From Methanobacteriota archaeon (GTDB taxonomy: Archaea > Hydrothermarchaeota > Hydrothermarchaeia > Hydrothermarchaeales > SZUA-236), in contig RFHW01000024.1 of NCBI GenBank assembly GCA_003695745.1, forward strand, positions 1 to 13,577: a stretch of 13,577 nucleotides of DNA, written 5' to 3'. The notes below the pieces were generated by a model. It saw only the letters and a list, made by a program, of their open reading frames with translations. It made no database searches and had not been told where the DNA came from. Position numbers and translations under genes: made by a program. Positions within the stretch are counted from its first letter, which is position 1; each line of letters starts with the position of its first letter. Below, piece by piece: positions 1-7,076 of the stretch.

Positions 1-8
1 CAATTCAT

Positions 9-28
9 CTCAGCCTTGAAAGGCTGAG
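9..28. repeat. Perfect hairpin; possible IS200/IS605-family end remnant or terminator
   Basis: An 8-bp perfect stem (9-16 with 21-28) closes a TGAA loop. The flanks ATTCATCT before it and GGTTCTTG after it resemble the subterminal hairpins I associate with right ends of archaeal IS200/IS605 (tnpB) elements. No transposase fragment is visible because the window starts here. A simple stem-loop terminator is the alternative. The following bases to 121 hold no gene that I can support. Confidence 0.35.
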
Positions 29-121
29 GGTTCTTGGAAGCCACAAGCTAAAGTAGCGGATTCCCCTGTGATCGATCCAATAGACAACACAGCAGCCGTT
101 AGGCAGATGCAACAGACCCCA

Positions 122-877
122 TCAGGAGTGAGAGCCCCTGTGCATGGTGAGATGGGCCATCTCAAAGTAGGTGGCTGCGAGCTCCAGGCCCATGTCCTGT
201 ATGTCGAAGAGGGTGAGCTCCAGCTCCTCTGGCTCTAGAAGCTCTATGAGGATTGGTGTGTGCTCTAGGGATATCTTCAGAAGGGCTTTGGGCTCGTACA
301 TGAAGGCCTCCACTGCCACGAGGCTGCGGTCATCGAGCCGGGAGGTCTTCACCTTGTTCACAAAGGCCTCGGGGTCTATGGCGGCGAGGAATATGTTCTT
401 TGCCTTCTCCTCCTCTTCTGGTCTTTCCACAACGATCTTCACGCGCAGGGCCTTCTGGTCCTGAAGCGCCTCTATCTCCTCCTCTTCGAGGCCGGTCTCC
501 ACTGGCTCCTCTGGCTCCTGGAAGCTGAAGTGTATCCCGTATTTTTCTAGGACCTGTCTTGTGAAGGCGGTGACCTCTGCAAGCACGGTGAGGAACTCCT
601 TGGGGTCCATGACCATCTTCTCGGGGGAGTCAAGGGTGATGGCCGATGGACCGTATCTCATGCATGCCATCAGATATCCTCTCAGATCATTGAAGGATAG
701 CTCCAGCTCTGCTGTGGCGGAGTATGTGCCGTTGTCCTCGGTGACCTTTCCGAAGGTGGCGGCCGCCACTTTTAGGTCTTTTTCGCCCTTCATCTCCTCG
801 ACCAGCTTTTCCAGGGCCGATTTCACAACTGCCCTGTTGTTGCCCTGTGACTCTATGTAAAAGACGCCTTCTATCAT
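122..877 (-). CDS. Conserved-looking acidic protein of unknown function, probable two-fold internal repeat
   Basis: I do not recognise this family and give no function. The product is about 251 residues with no signal peptide or membrane segment, so it is probably cytoplasmic. It is very acidic, with a Glu-rich linker near the middle (EEPVETGLEEEEIEAL). The halves before and after the linker share a similar order: a beta/helix start, a Tyr/Ser-rich strand with a central Glu, then a GPSAITLDSPE-type segment in the N half and TPILIELLEPE in the C half, each followed by a long helix. This suggests a duplicated domain. I chose the ATG at 877; a GTG at 886 and a TTG at 889 are in frame upstream. 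The gene diverges from the BofA-like gene across a short AT-rich spacer. A stop at 122-124 ends it close to the left-edge hairpin. Confidence 0.7.
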   Translation of the reverse strand: MIEGVFYIESQGNNRAVVKSALEKLVEEMKGEKDLKVAAATFGKVTEDNGTYSATAELELSFNDLRGYLMACMRYGPSAITLDSPEKMVMDPKEFLTVLAEVTAFTRQVLEKYGIHFSFQEPEEPVETGLEEEEIEALQDQKALRVKIVVERPEEEEKAKNIFLAAIDPEAFVNKVKTSRLDDRSLVAVEAFMYEPKALLKISLEHTPILIELLEPEELELTLFDIQDMGLELAATYFEMAHLTMHRGSHS

Positions 878-890
878 ATCTGGCACCAAA

Positions 891-900
891 AGATTTATTA
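891..900 (+). promoter_or_regulatory. TATA-like box for the BofA-like gene
   Basis: The sequence AGATTTATTA is centred about 30 bases before the ATG at 926, the spacing expected for an archaeal promoter with a very short leader. The same AT-rich patch read on the other strand (TAATAAATCT) is too close to 877 to be a clean promoter for the divergent gene. Confidence 0.45.
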
Positions 901-925
901 CACCGCGACCGGCTTATCTTGTGTC

Positions 926-1183
926 ATGGCAATTGGAATACCCGGCGCAGTTATAAGCCTTGCTGTTATTATAATAGTAATATATGCCTTCTATAGGATA
1001 ATGAAGGTGCTTGTCTATAACACGGTGGCAGGTCTTGTTCTGCTCTTTGTCCTGAACTACACGGTCTTTGCCGCAGACCCAATCGACATAACGCTGTGGA
1101 AGGTTGTGCTCACCGCTGTTGCAGGCGTGGTGGGCGCGGTGTTCATAGCTGGAGCCCATTATCTGGGGTTACTCGGCATATGA
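926..1183 (+). CDS. BofA-like small integral membrane protein
   Basis: The product is an 85-residue, almost wholly hydrophobic protein. One helix lies near residues 5-25, a second near 30-48, and a Gly/Ala-rich third near 58-82. The pattern N-x-V-A-G-L...L-N (32-44) followed by a late glycine-rich helix (AVAGVVGAVFIAG) fits the BofA family, named after the Bacillus pro-sigma-K processing inhibitor. Archaea have no sigma-K or this sporulation pathway, so only membership of the membrane-protein family is inferred, not the Bacillus role. The ATG sits about 30 bases downstream of a TATA-like box. The gene is monocistronic here, and its 3' end overlaps the 3' end of the convergent amrS by 15 bases. 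Confidence 0.75.
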   Translation: MAIGIPGAVISLAVIIIVIYAFYRIMKVLVYNTVAGLVLLFVLNYTVFAADPIDITLWKVVLTAVAGVVGAVFIAGAHYLGLLGI

Positions 1184-2182
1184 TCCGGGCACCCGGGCGC
1201 CGCACCGCTGGCATCTGCCATCCTTCATTGCCTTTACCTTCGTTGAGTATCCCACTCTCTCGATCAGCGTGGCCCCGCATTCCGGGCAGGTCGTGTTCTC
1301 GCCTTCGTGGCCCGGCACGTTGCCGATGTAGACGTAGCTGAGCCTTTCCCTTGCCCTTTTCCACGCCTCTTCAAGGGTTTTTGTGGGTGTCATCGGGGCG
1401 TCGGTGAGTCTGTAGTCCGGGTGGAACCTTGAGAAGTGGACCGGGATGTTGGGGTCGACCTTCGCAACCCAGTCTGCAAAACGAGAGATCTCTTCGATTG
1501 AATCGTTATACGTTGGTATGATGAGATAGGTGAGCTCGATGTGGATGCCGAGATTGTGGGCGCGCTCAACCGTCTCGAGGACCGGCGCAAGCTTGGTCTT
1601 GCAGAGGCTGCGGTAGAACCCTTCGGTGAACCCTTTGACATCGATGTTCATGGCGTCAAGATAGGGTGAGATCCTCTCAAGGGCGTCAGCTGTCATATAG
1701 CCGTTTGTCACATAGACGGTGTAGAGCCCTTCTGCCTTTGCGAGCCGGGCCGAATCATAGGTGTACTCGAACCAGATGGTGGGCTCGTTGTATGTCCATG
1801 CCATGCCGCGGCATCCGTATCTCTTGGCCATCTCAATGGTCTGTTCCGGCGTGTACTCGGCAAGGATCCGTATGGACTCATCGAGGCTTGCCTGTGAGAT
1901 CTGATAGTTCTGGCAGTGGAGGCAGCGGAAGTTGCAGCCCACCGTGCCAAGGGAGAAGACGTATGAGCCGGGGTAGAAGTGGAAGAGGGGCTTTTTCTCG
2001 ATGGGGTCCACGTTGGCAGATGAGACGATGCCGTAGTTGAGGGCGTAAAGCCGGCCGCCACGGTTTTCCCTGACGCCGCAGAAACCGCGCTTCCCCTCTT
2101 TGATGGTGCACCGCCAGGCGCAGGTCCTGCACCTCACCTTCCCCTCTGGCAGCTTTTCATACAGGCAGGATTCCACTTCCAT
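1169..2182 (-). CDS. amrS: AmrS-type radical SAM enzyme (AmmeMemoRadiSam system)
   Basis: This 337-residue protein has the layout of the AmmeMemoRadiSam radical SAM family. An N-terminal cysteine cluster (C18, C21, C25, C35) comes first. The [4Fe-4S] cluster motif C83-x3-C87-x2-C90 follows (GCNFRCLHCQNY), and the radical SAM barrel includes TYNEPTIWFEY and NIDVKGF. Near the C-terminus is a zinc-ribbon-like pair, CPECG...CQRCG. The family resembles pyruvate-formate-lyase activators and co-occurs with AMMECR1 and Memo-domain proteins; its substrate is not settled to my knowledge. No AMMECR1 or Memo gene is in the window. It is last in a minus-strand run after trm5 and thiL, 35 bases after thiL, with GGAGA 11 bases before the ATG. 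A TATA-like element at the thiL end could also give separate transcription. Confidence 0.93.
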   Translation of the reverse strand: MEVESCLYEKLPEGKVRCRTCAWRCTIKEGKRGFCGVRENRGGRLYALNYGIVSSANVDPIEKKPLFHFYPGSYVFSLGTVGCNFRCLHCQNYQISQASLDESIRILAEYTPEQTIEMAKRYGCRGMAWTYNEPTIWFEYTYDSARLAKAEGLYTVYVTNGYMTADALERISPYLDAMNIDVKGFTEGFYRSLCKTKLAPVLETVERAHNLGIHIELTYLIIPTYNDSIEEISRFADWVAKVDPNIPVHFSRFHPDYRLTDAPMTPTKTLEEAWKRARERLSYVYIGNVPGHEGENTTCPECGATLIERVGYSTKVKAMKDGRCQRCGARVPGSYAE

Positions 2183-2210
2183 TGCGCTTATTATCTCCTA
2201 TTTCAACAGG

Positions 2211-2220
2211 TATAAATCTA
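2211..2220 (-). promoter_or_regulatory. Possible internal TATA box before amrS
   Basis: Read on the minus strand, TAGATTTATA overlaps the thiL stop codon. Its centre is about 32 bases before the amrS ATG at 2182. It could give amrS transcription independent of trm5-thiL. The GGAGA at 2194-2198 would then lie at the very start of the transcript, so this is weak. Confidence 0.3.
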
Positions 2221-3219
2221 TTCTTTCAGGGTTTTCTGCCAGCCTTTGAAGGCCTGCCACCCGCGTTCCTCGATCGCCATGGTTTCCCCGTCTTTCGTCT
2301 GGAGGAGATGCCCATGTTTTGTGACCTCTCCAATCACAAAAATGTTCAGGCCCTCTTTCTCAAAGCCTTTTTCCAGAGCAGAAAGCCGCTCAGAAGGCAC
2401 GGTGAGGAGGAGCTCAAAATCCCCGCCCTTGTAAAAAACCAGCTCCCGCACAGACACACCCACCTCACCTGCAACAGCCTCAAGCCCGCGGTGGACAGGG
2501 ATCTTATCCTCATGGACCATTGTCCCCACGCCGCTCTTGCTCCCGATCTCGTGGAGGCTGAGGGCCAGACCATCGGATATGTCCATGCATGCCGAGGCAT
2601 ATCTAGCGGCTGCCGCTCCTTCTCTGAGCCGCGCCTTAGGCTCCAGTGCCCTTTGGATAAAATGCCCATGTCCTGTGAGGCCACTGATGAGACTGTAAAA
2701 ACCTGCCGCGGCCGAGCCGAGCTCGCCTGTGACGCAGATCAGGTCCCCCGGCGATGCGCCGCTCCTGAGCATCAGGCCGTCCTCAGCGGCGGTCCCGAAG
2801 GCCGTGCCGGTTATGGTTAAGTCCTCCCCAGCCTGTGTGTCGCCGCCCACGATGCAGGTGCCGTGCTCCCCGGCCGCCGCCTCCATCCCCCGGGCAATCC
2901 TCTCAGCGAAATCCACATCAAGGGATCCCGGCAGAACCGTGGAAAAGACCAGCCCCCAAGGGGTTCCGCCCATGGCAGCGATGTCTGATAAGGCTACGTT
3001 CACAGCATAGGCCCCTATCTGCTCAGGCGTCATCTCCAGTGGGATATGTGTCTTCTCAAGGACCGTGTCCGTGGAGACGAGCAAAAACCCTCCGCCGGGC
3101 ATCTTCAGGACAGCGGAGTCATCGCCGATAGAGACGGCAACGCCGCTGCATCGATCGCTCCTGAATATACTGGAAAGAAGTTTTATCAGGCCCTCTTCGC
3201 CAAGGTCGCCAAGCTTCAT
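2218..3219 (-). CDS. thiL: Thiamine-monophosphate kinase
   Basis: ThiL phosphorylates thiamine monophosphate to thiamine diphosphate, the active cofactor, in the cytoplasm. The 333-residue length is normal. The PurM/ThiL-fold motifs are all present: GDDSAV at 32-37, STDT at 49-52, NVALSDIAAMG near 74-84, GGDT at 125-128, MDISDGL at 212-218 and GGDFELL at 265-271, where GEDYELL is more usual. The start ATG overlaps the trm5 TGA as ATGA (3216-3219), and GGTGA lies 4 bases before it (3224-3228), so translation is probably coupled to trm5. No other thiamine genes are in the window, so the operon partners reflect shared expression rather than a visible pathway. Confidence 0.96.
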   Translation of the reverse strand: MKLGDLGEEGLIKLLSSIFRSDRCSGVAVSIGDDSAVLKMPGGGFLLVSTDTVLEKTHIPLEMTPEQIGAYAVNVALSDIAAMGGTPWGLVFSTVLPGSLDVDFAERIARGMEAAAGEHGTCIVGGDTQAGEDLTITGTAFGTAAEDGLMLRSGASPGDLICVTGELGSAAAGFYSLISGLTGHGHFIQRALEPKARLREGAAAARYASACMDISDGLALSLHEIGSKSGVGTMVHEDKIPVHRGLEAVAGEVGVSVRELVFYKGGDFELLLTVPSERLSALEKGFEKEGLNIFVIGEVTKHGHLLQTKDGETMAIEERGWQAFKGWQKTLKE

Positions 3220-4229
3220 GGCATCACCTTCACGTCAATGGCCACATGGACCTCGCCGGGCGAATAGCTTCTGACGATGCGTTTCCCAGTGATCTCCACT
3301 TTTTTATCCATCTCTTTTGCCTTTTCTTGGATATGGCGGGCCTCATCTTTATAGGGCGCAGCCCTTGGAGATACGCCGTAGTAGTGGATAACCCCGCCTT
3401 CCGGTTTCAGAGTGTCAAGGGCGGTTTCTAAAAACTCCTTCCCGCTCTTCGGCAGGTTCATGATCACCCTGTCGGCAACCCCCTCTGGGGCCAGCTCCCT
3501 GCAGTCGCCATGGACAGCCGTCACCCTGTGGCCCACCTTGTTGATCCTGATGTTCTCCGCAAAATACCTTATGGCCGCCTCGTTGATGTCGTATCCTGTC
3601 ACCTTCGCATCCCTGTGCCTGGCAATGACAATCGAATAGGGGCCCACGCCAGCGAACATGTCCACTATCACCTCTCCGTCGCGGACCTGCTCCATTATCC
3701 TTTGCCGCTCAAAGGAAAGCCTTGGCGAGAAGAAGACCTTTGAAATGTCCAGCCTGAAGATGCAGCCGTGCTCCCGATGAGCCGTCTCTGTCCGATCCTC
3801 GCCTGCGAGCCATTCATACCTCCGAACCCGCTCCTCACCCTCAACGGCCGAGGACTTCTTGAACACCGCCTTCACATGCCTCTTTGAGTCAAGAAGCACC
3901 CTGGCGATCTCTCTTTCATAGACCTCCATACCCTCCGGTATCTCAAGGATGGCGATGTCCCCGATCACATCGTATGATGAAAGGGAGCAGCCCTGTTTTT
4001 CCAGAAACCTCTCAAAGGCATCTTTGCCCTTTAGCTCCTCAAACTCCGCTTCCACGAGCTCAAAGGGGATCGGGCCGAGATCGATGTCCCCGTCCTTCAC
4101 CGGGAAGACAACGCCGCCGCCCTCTCTCCTCGCCTTCCTTGAGCTGGAAAGCGCTCCCTGCTCCTTCAGCCTTCTCCTCGCCTTCTCAGCATCATCGGGC
4201 CGGACCTTGACCCCCATGCCGCGGACCAT
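3216..4229 (-). CDS. trm5: Trm5-type tRNA (guanine-37-N1) methyltransferase
   Basis: This enzyme transfers methyl from S-adenosylmethionine to N1 of G37, next to the anticodon, which protects against +1 frameshifting. The 337 residues follow the archaeal Trm5 order. A small N-terminal D1-like domain covers about 1-60. The D2 domain carries DISKVFFSPRLSFERQRI (161-178), the family's tRNA-handling stretch. A Rossmann methyltransferase domain follows, with DMFAGVGPYSI at 190-200 (SAM loop) and MNLPKSGKEFL at 257-267 (active-site NLP motif). The presence of D1 points to the Trm5b group. A TATA box centred at about 4256 is 27 bases before the ATG at 4229, so the mRNA may be leaderless; an in-frame ATG at 4217 is the alternative. 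It heads the trm5-thiL-amrS operon and diverges from the ribbon-helix-helix gene. Confidence 0.93.
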   Translation of the reverse strand: MVRGMGVKVRPDDAEKARRRLKEQGALSSSRKARREGGGVVFPVKDGDIDLGPIPFELVEAEFEELKGKDAFERFLEKQGCSLSSYDVIGDIAILEIPEGMEVYEREIARVLLDSKRHVKAVFKKSSAVEGEERVRRYEWLAGEDRTETAHREHGCIFRLDISKVFFSPRLSFERQRIMEQVRDGEVIVDMFAGVGPYSIVIARHRDAKVTGYDINEAAIRYFAENIRINKVGHRVTAVHGDCRELAPEGVADRVIMNLPKSGKEFLETALDTLKPEGGVIHYYGVSPRAAPYKDEARHIQEKAKEMDKKVEITGKRIVRSYSPGEVHVAIDVKVMP

Positions 4230-4252
4230 GAGCCATATTTCCCTCTTGGAAG

Positions 4253-4260
4253 TATAAAAA
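4253..4260 (-). promoter_or_regulatory. TATA box of the trm5-thiL-amrS operon
   Basis: On the minus strand this reads TTTTTATA. It is centred 27 bases before the trm5 ATG at 4229, as for a leaderless archaeal transcript. Confidence 0.6.
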
Positions 4261-4280
4261 AGAGGCGGATATGGGAGGGG

Positions 4281-4288
4281 TTTAAATA
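4281..4288 (+). promoter_or_regulatory. TATA box of the ribbon-helix-helix gene
   Basis: TTTAAATA is centred about 27 bases before the ATG at 4312. A G-rich run (AAGGGGG) just before the start may act as a weak ribosome binding site. Confidence 0.6.
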
Positions 4289-4311
4289 GTTAGAATCACA
4301 AGGGGGAATCC

Positions 4312-4860
4312 ATGCCAGCGCCCACACGGATCACGGTGGCCCTTGACCCTGAGACGGTCCGGCTCCTTGAGGAGATGAAGGCCGAGAGCAGGCTCTCCCA
4401 GAGCGGGCTTATCAGACGGGCCCTCCAGTTCTATGCCGAGAACAAGAGGCTCATCGACCGCCACGGCGCAAAACGGGTGGGCACCTATGTGGATATGCTT
4501 GCCGATGGAGAGCACGTGATCCTCGACATAGACCACTTCCTCATGTTCCTCGGGCTCCTTGAGTCCTCTCCTGAGAAGGAAAGGTTCTGGGAGGACCACA
4601 GGAAGGTTGCCGCAGCCCACAGCGAACACCTGCCCCAGAAGGTGAGATCGCCCGGGGAGTTCTTGGAGCGGCTTGAGGCATGCAACCTCTTCAAGCTCTC
4701 CAGGATATCGGAGACAGAGTACACCCTCATCCTCTATTCGGACCTGGCAAAGAGGTTTGTCAAGACCCTTGTGGAGGACGTCCTCTCAGGCATGGGCTAT
4801 GAGGTGGAAATCAAGGAGGACCTGGCAAAGCTCAGGCTCAAGGTGCTCAGACGCTCCTGA
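4312..4860 (+). CDS. Ribbon-helix-helix (CopG/NikR-like) DNA-binding protein with extra C-terminal domain
   Basis: This 182-residue protein starts with a ribbon-helix-helix unit. The strand TRITVALD (5-12) precedes helices ETVRLLEEMKAE and SQSGLIRRALQFYAEN (to about residue 44), the classic dimeric fold that inserts a two-stranded sheet into the DNA major groove. A longer C-terminal part contains a helical middle and a final alpha/beta section with EYTLILYSDLAKRFVKTLVE and GYEVEIKEDLAKLRLKV. This may be a ligand-sensing or oligomerisation domain. No NikR-type His/Cys nickel site is obvious. The gene stands just upstream of the ATP synthase cluster on the same strand, with 69 bases between, and that gap holds a perfect dyad. 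Local control of atpIKC is therefore a reasonable but unproven idea. Confidence 0.85.
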   Translation: MPAPTRITVALDPETVRLLEEMKAESRLSQSGLIRRALQFYAENKRLIDRHGAKRVGTYVDMLADGEHVILDIDHFLMFLGLLESSPEKERFWEDHRKVAAAHSEHLPQKVRSPGEFLERLEACNLFKLSRISETEYTLILYSDLAKRFVKTLVEDVLSGMGYEVEIKEDLAKLRLKVLRRS

Positions 4861-4879
4861 CGGCATCGCTTTGATGGAA

Positions 4880-4911
4880 AGAATAAATATCTTGAGCGTC
4901 TTATTTATTCT
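4880..4911. promoter_or_regulatory. 10-bp perfect inverted repeat in the atpI promoter (candidate operator or TATA pair)
   Basis: AGAATAAATA (4880-4889) and TATTTATTCT (4902-4911) are exact reverse complements around a 12-base spacer. Half-site centres are 22 bp apart, about two helical turns, so one face of the DNA would present both. The left arm (AATAAATA) also has a good TATA position for a transcript starting near 4910, giving a leader of about 20 bases with GTGAGG before the atpI ATG at 4930. A regulator bound to the dyad would compete with TBP. The neighbouring ribbon-helix-helix protein is the obvious candidate. Confidence 0.55.
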
Positions 4912-4929
4912 GTAAGTGAGGCGGCGGAG

Positions 4930-6825
4930 ATGTTCTATCCGGCGAGGATGGTGAAGATAAAGGTTGTGGCGCTGGACAGGTATGAGAAGGCCCTGGTAGA
5001 GGCCCTTCACGAGCTGGGCGCGGTGGAGCTGCGGGGAAGCGCCGGTGGAGAGGAGCCTGAGCATGTTAAAAGGAGGGGTAGACACCTTCTGGAGCTGATT
5101 CGCAGGACCGACGCCCTTCTGAGCGGCCTCGCCCTCTATGAGAGGATTGAAAAGAGGTCCCTTCTCAGGTCCCTCTTCAGCAGGGGCGCTGGTTTTGCAT
5201 ATGACAGCGGGCTGCTCCATGAGAAGAGGGCTGCAGGCTACCTTTCAAAGCTGGAGCACCGTCTCAACCGTCTCCAGGAGGCCCGCTCAAGACTGGAATG
5301 GAAGATCGAGCGGGAGGTGTCCGCACGGGATACGGTGCGGTCCTTTGAAGGGTTTGATATCGACCTCTCAAGCCTCAGGGACTCGGAGCGCACCTTTGTC
5401 ACTGCAGGGACGGTGCCTGTTGAGAACCTTGAGGATCTGCTCAGCGAGCTCGGGCCGAGACACATCTCTGTCTTCACAAGGTCTGGCGAGACCCATGCCA
5501 CGATCATCCTCATCGGCCTGCTGGACGAGAAATACCCCATCATCGGCTCCCTTCTGCGCCACGGCTTCGAGAGGCTTTTCATACCTGATGTCAGGGGCAC
5601 GCCTGCAGAGCTTCTGGCCAGGTATGACAGGGACATAGCTGAGCTGGAGGAGGAGAGAAAGAAGGTGTTGAAGGAGCTGGAGGACCTTGCCAGAGAGAGC
5701 CTGGGCAGCCTCCTGGCCATCCGCGAGTTCCTTGGGATAGAGAGAGAGCGGTGGGATGCGCAGAGGCTTTTTGGCAGGAGCAAAAGGACCTTCACCCTAC
5801 AGGGCTATGTGCCTGCAAAGCTCCTTGATGAGGCGGCGGCAGAGATCCACAGGGCCACAGAAGGGCATGCAGTGTTAGAGGTGGAGGAGCCGAAGACAGA
5901 GGAGGAGGTGCCTGTCATGCTGGACAACCCCGGCCCCATCCAGCCCTTCCAGCTCCTCACAAGGACCTATGCCCTGCCCCGGTATACCGAGGTGGACCCC
6001 ACCTTCCTGATGGCGCTCTGGTTCCCCCTCTTCTTCGGGATCATGCTTACCGATGCGGCCTACGGCATCCTTCTCCTCCTTCTCTCATGGGCCATCATGA
6101 GAGGCTTTGAATCTGGCGGCATCAGAGATATCGGCAGGATCCTCTTCATCTCCTCGGTGTGGACCATCGTCCTGGGCCTTGCCTTCGGAAGCTTCTTTGG
6201 AGACCTTCTCCAGTCCTTCCTCAGGATCAGGTTCGGCATCTTCAACATCCTGTCACGGGCGGACCTGGCGCTGCTCATGGCCGTTGCGCTGGGGCTTTTG
6301 CATCTGAACATCGGGCTTGCCCTTGGCATCAGGGACAAGATCGCGAGAAGGGATCTCAGGGGGCTTGTCTACGACCGCCTGTGGATAATCCTCGTTGAGA
6401 CGGCTGCGGGATTATGGCTCTTGCAGGGTGCTCTCTCCCTTGGCTCCGTGGCTCTGGCGGTCGTCCTTTTGGCCATCCTTATGAGGAAACCCGGCGGGAT
6501 CGGGCCGCTCGAGATCAACTCTTTCTTTGGCTCAAACCTCTCCTATGCAAGGCTTCTTGCCCTCGCCCTCGCGACAGCGGGCATAGCGATGGCGGTGAAC
6601 GCGATAGGAGGTCTGTTCCTCGGCTCCCTACTTGGAGGCATAATTGGTGTCTTAATCCTCTTCGGCGGCCATCTATTCAATTTCGTCATCAACGCCTTCG
6701 GGGCCTTCGTCCACTCCATGAGGCTCCATTACGTTGAGTTCTTCGGCATGTTCTATGAGGGAGGGGGCAGGGAATTCTCACCATTCAAAGCAAAAAGAAG
6801 ATATACAAAAAAAGGAGGTGCATAG
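4930..6825 (+). CDS. atpI: A-type ATP synthase subunit I (subunit a, membrane stator)
   Basis: This is the membrane stator that forms the ion path against the K ring. It is 631 residues long, typical for the family. The soluble N-terminal arm (about 1-340) starts with PARMVKIKVVALDRYEKALV and LHELGAVEL, and contains long coiled-coil stretches near 235-265. The membrane domain begins near residue 358 with several helices, including the GIMLTDAAYG motif (about 370). The two conserved arginines are present: R541 in NLSYARLLALALA, the residue that faces the rotor carboxylate, and R598 in HSMRLHYVEFF. It ends with a GGGREFSPF motif. The start at 4930 follows a promoter with a dyad. The usual upstream subunit H gene is absent. 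atpK follows after 3 bases. Confidence 0.96.
   Translation: MFYPARMVKIKVVALDRYEKALVEALHELGAVELRGSAGGEEPEHVKRRGRHLLELIRRTDALLSGLALYERIEKRSLLRSLFSRGAGFAYDSGLLHEKRAAGYLSKLEHRLNRLQEARSRLEWKIEREVSARDTVRSFEGFDIDLSSLRDSERTFVTAGTVPVENLEDLLSELGPRHISVFTRSGETHATIILIGLLDEKYPIIGSLLRHGFERLFIPDVRGTPAELLARYDRDIAELEEERKKVLKELEDLARESLGSLLAIREFLGIERERWDAQRLFGRSKRTFTLQGYVPAKLLDEAAAEIHRATEGHAVLEVEEPKTEEEVPVMLDNPGPIQPFQLLTRTYALPRYTEVDPTFLMALWFPLFFGIMLTDAAYGILLLLLSWAIMRGFESGGIRDIGRILFISSVWTIVLGLAFGSFFGDLLQSFLRIRFGIFNILSRADLALLMAVALGLLHLNIGLALGIRDKIARRDLRGLVYDRLWIILVETAAGLWLLQGALSLGSVALAVVLLAILMRKPGGIGPLEINSFFGSNLSYARLLALALATAGIAMAVNAIGGLFLGSLLGGIIGVLILFGGHLFNFVINAFGAFVHSMRLHYVEFFGMFYEGGGREFSPFKAKRRYTKKGGA
6814..6820 (+). 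promoter_or_regulatory. Strong Shine-Dalgarno site for atpK
   Basis: GGAGGTG lies inside the last codons of atpI, 8 bases before the atpK ATG at 6829. It is nearly the full complement of the archaeal 16S rRNA 3' end. This fits the need for many K copies per complex. Confidence 0.85.
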
Positions 6826-6828
6826 AAA

Positions 6829-7059
6829 ATGGTGGTTGACATAAACCTGGGCTTAAAGGCCCTTGGAGCAGGGCTTGCCATAGGCTTTGCCGCCCTTGGC
6901 TCAGGCATCGGTCAGGGGCAGGCAGCGGCTGCAGGCGTGGGTGCTGTCGCAGAGAAGGAGGAGCTCTTCGGAAAGTCCATCGTCATGGCCGCGCTGGTGG
7001 AGACACAGGCCATCTATGGCTTCGTGATAGCCATCCTGATAATGGTCCTTCTGAAATAG
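6829..7059 (+). CDS. atpK: A-type ATP synthase subunit K (rotor ring proteolipid c)
   Basis: This 76-residue hairpin of two transmembrane helices forms the rotor ring. Helix 1 (about 10-38) carries the glycine-rich GSGIGQGQAAAAG, a short polar loop follows (AEKEELFGK), and helix 2 carries the ion-binding glutamate E58 in ALVETQAIYGFVIAIL. Q29, E58, T59 and Y63 align with the Na+ ligands of Ilyobacter tartaricus c (Q32, E65, S66, Y70), so Na+ or mixed Na+/H+ coupling is plausible. It is a single hairpin, not the duplicated or triplicated form of some methanogens. It lies 3 bases after atpI, with a strong ribosome binding site. The next gene is atpC; subunit E, usually found here, is missing. 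Confidence 0.95.
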   Translation: MVVDINLGLKALGAGLAIGFAALGSGIGQGQAAAAGVGAVAEKEELFGKSIVMAALVETQAIYGFVIAILIMVLLK

Positions 7060-7076
7060 GACGCTGGTGATGGCTC

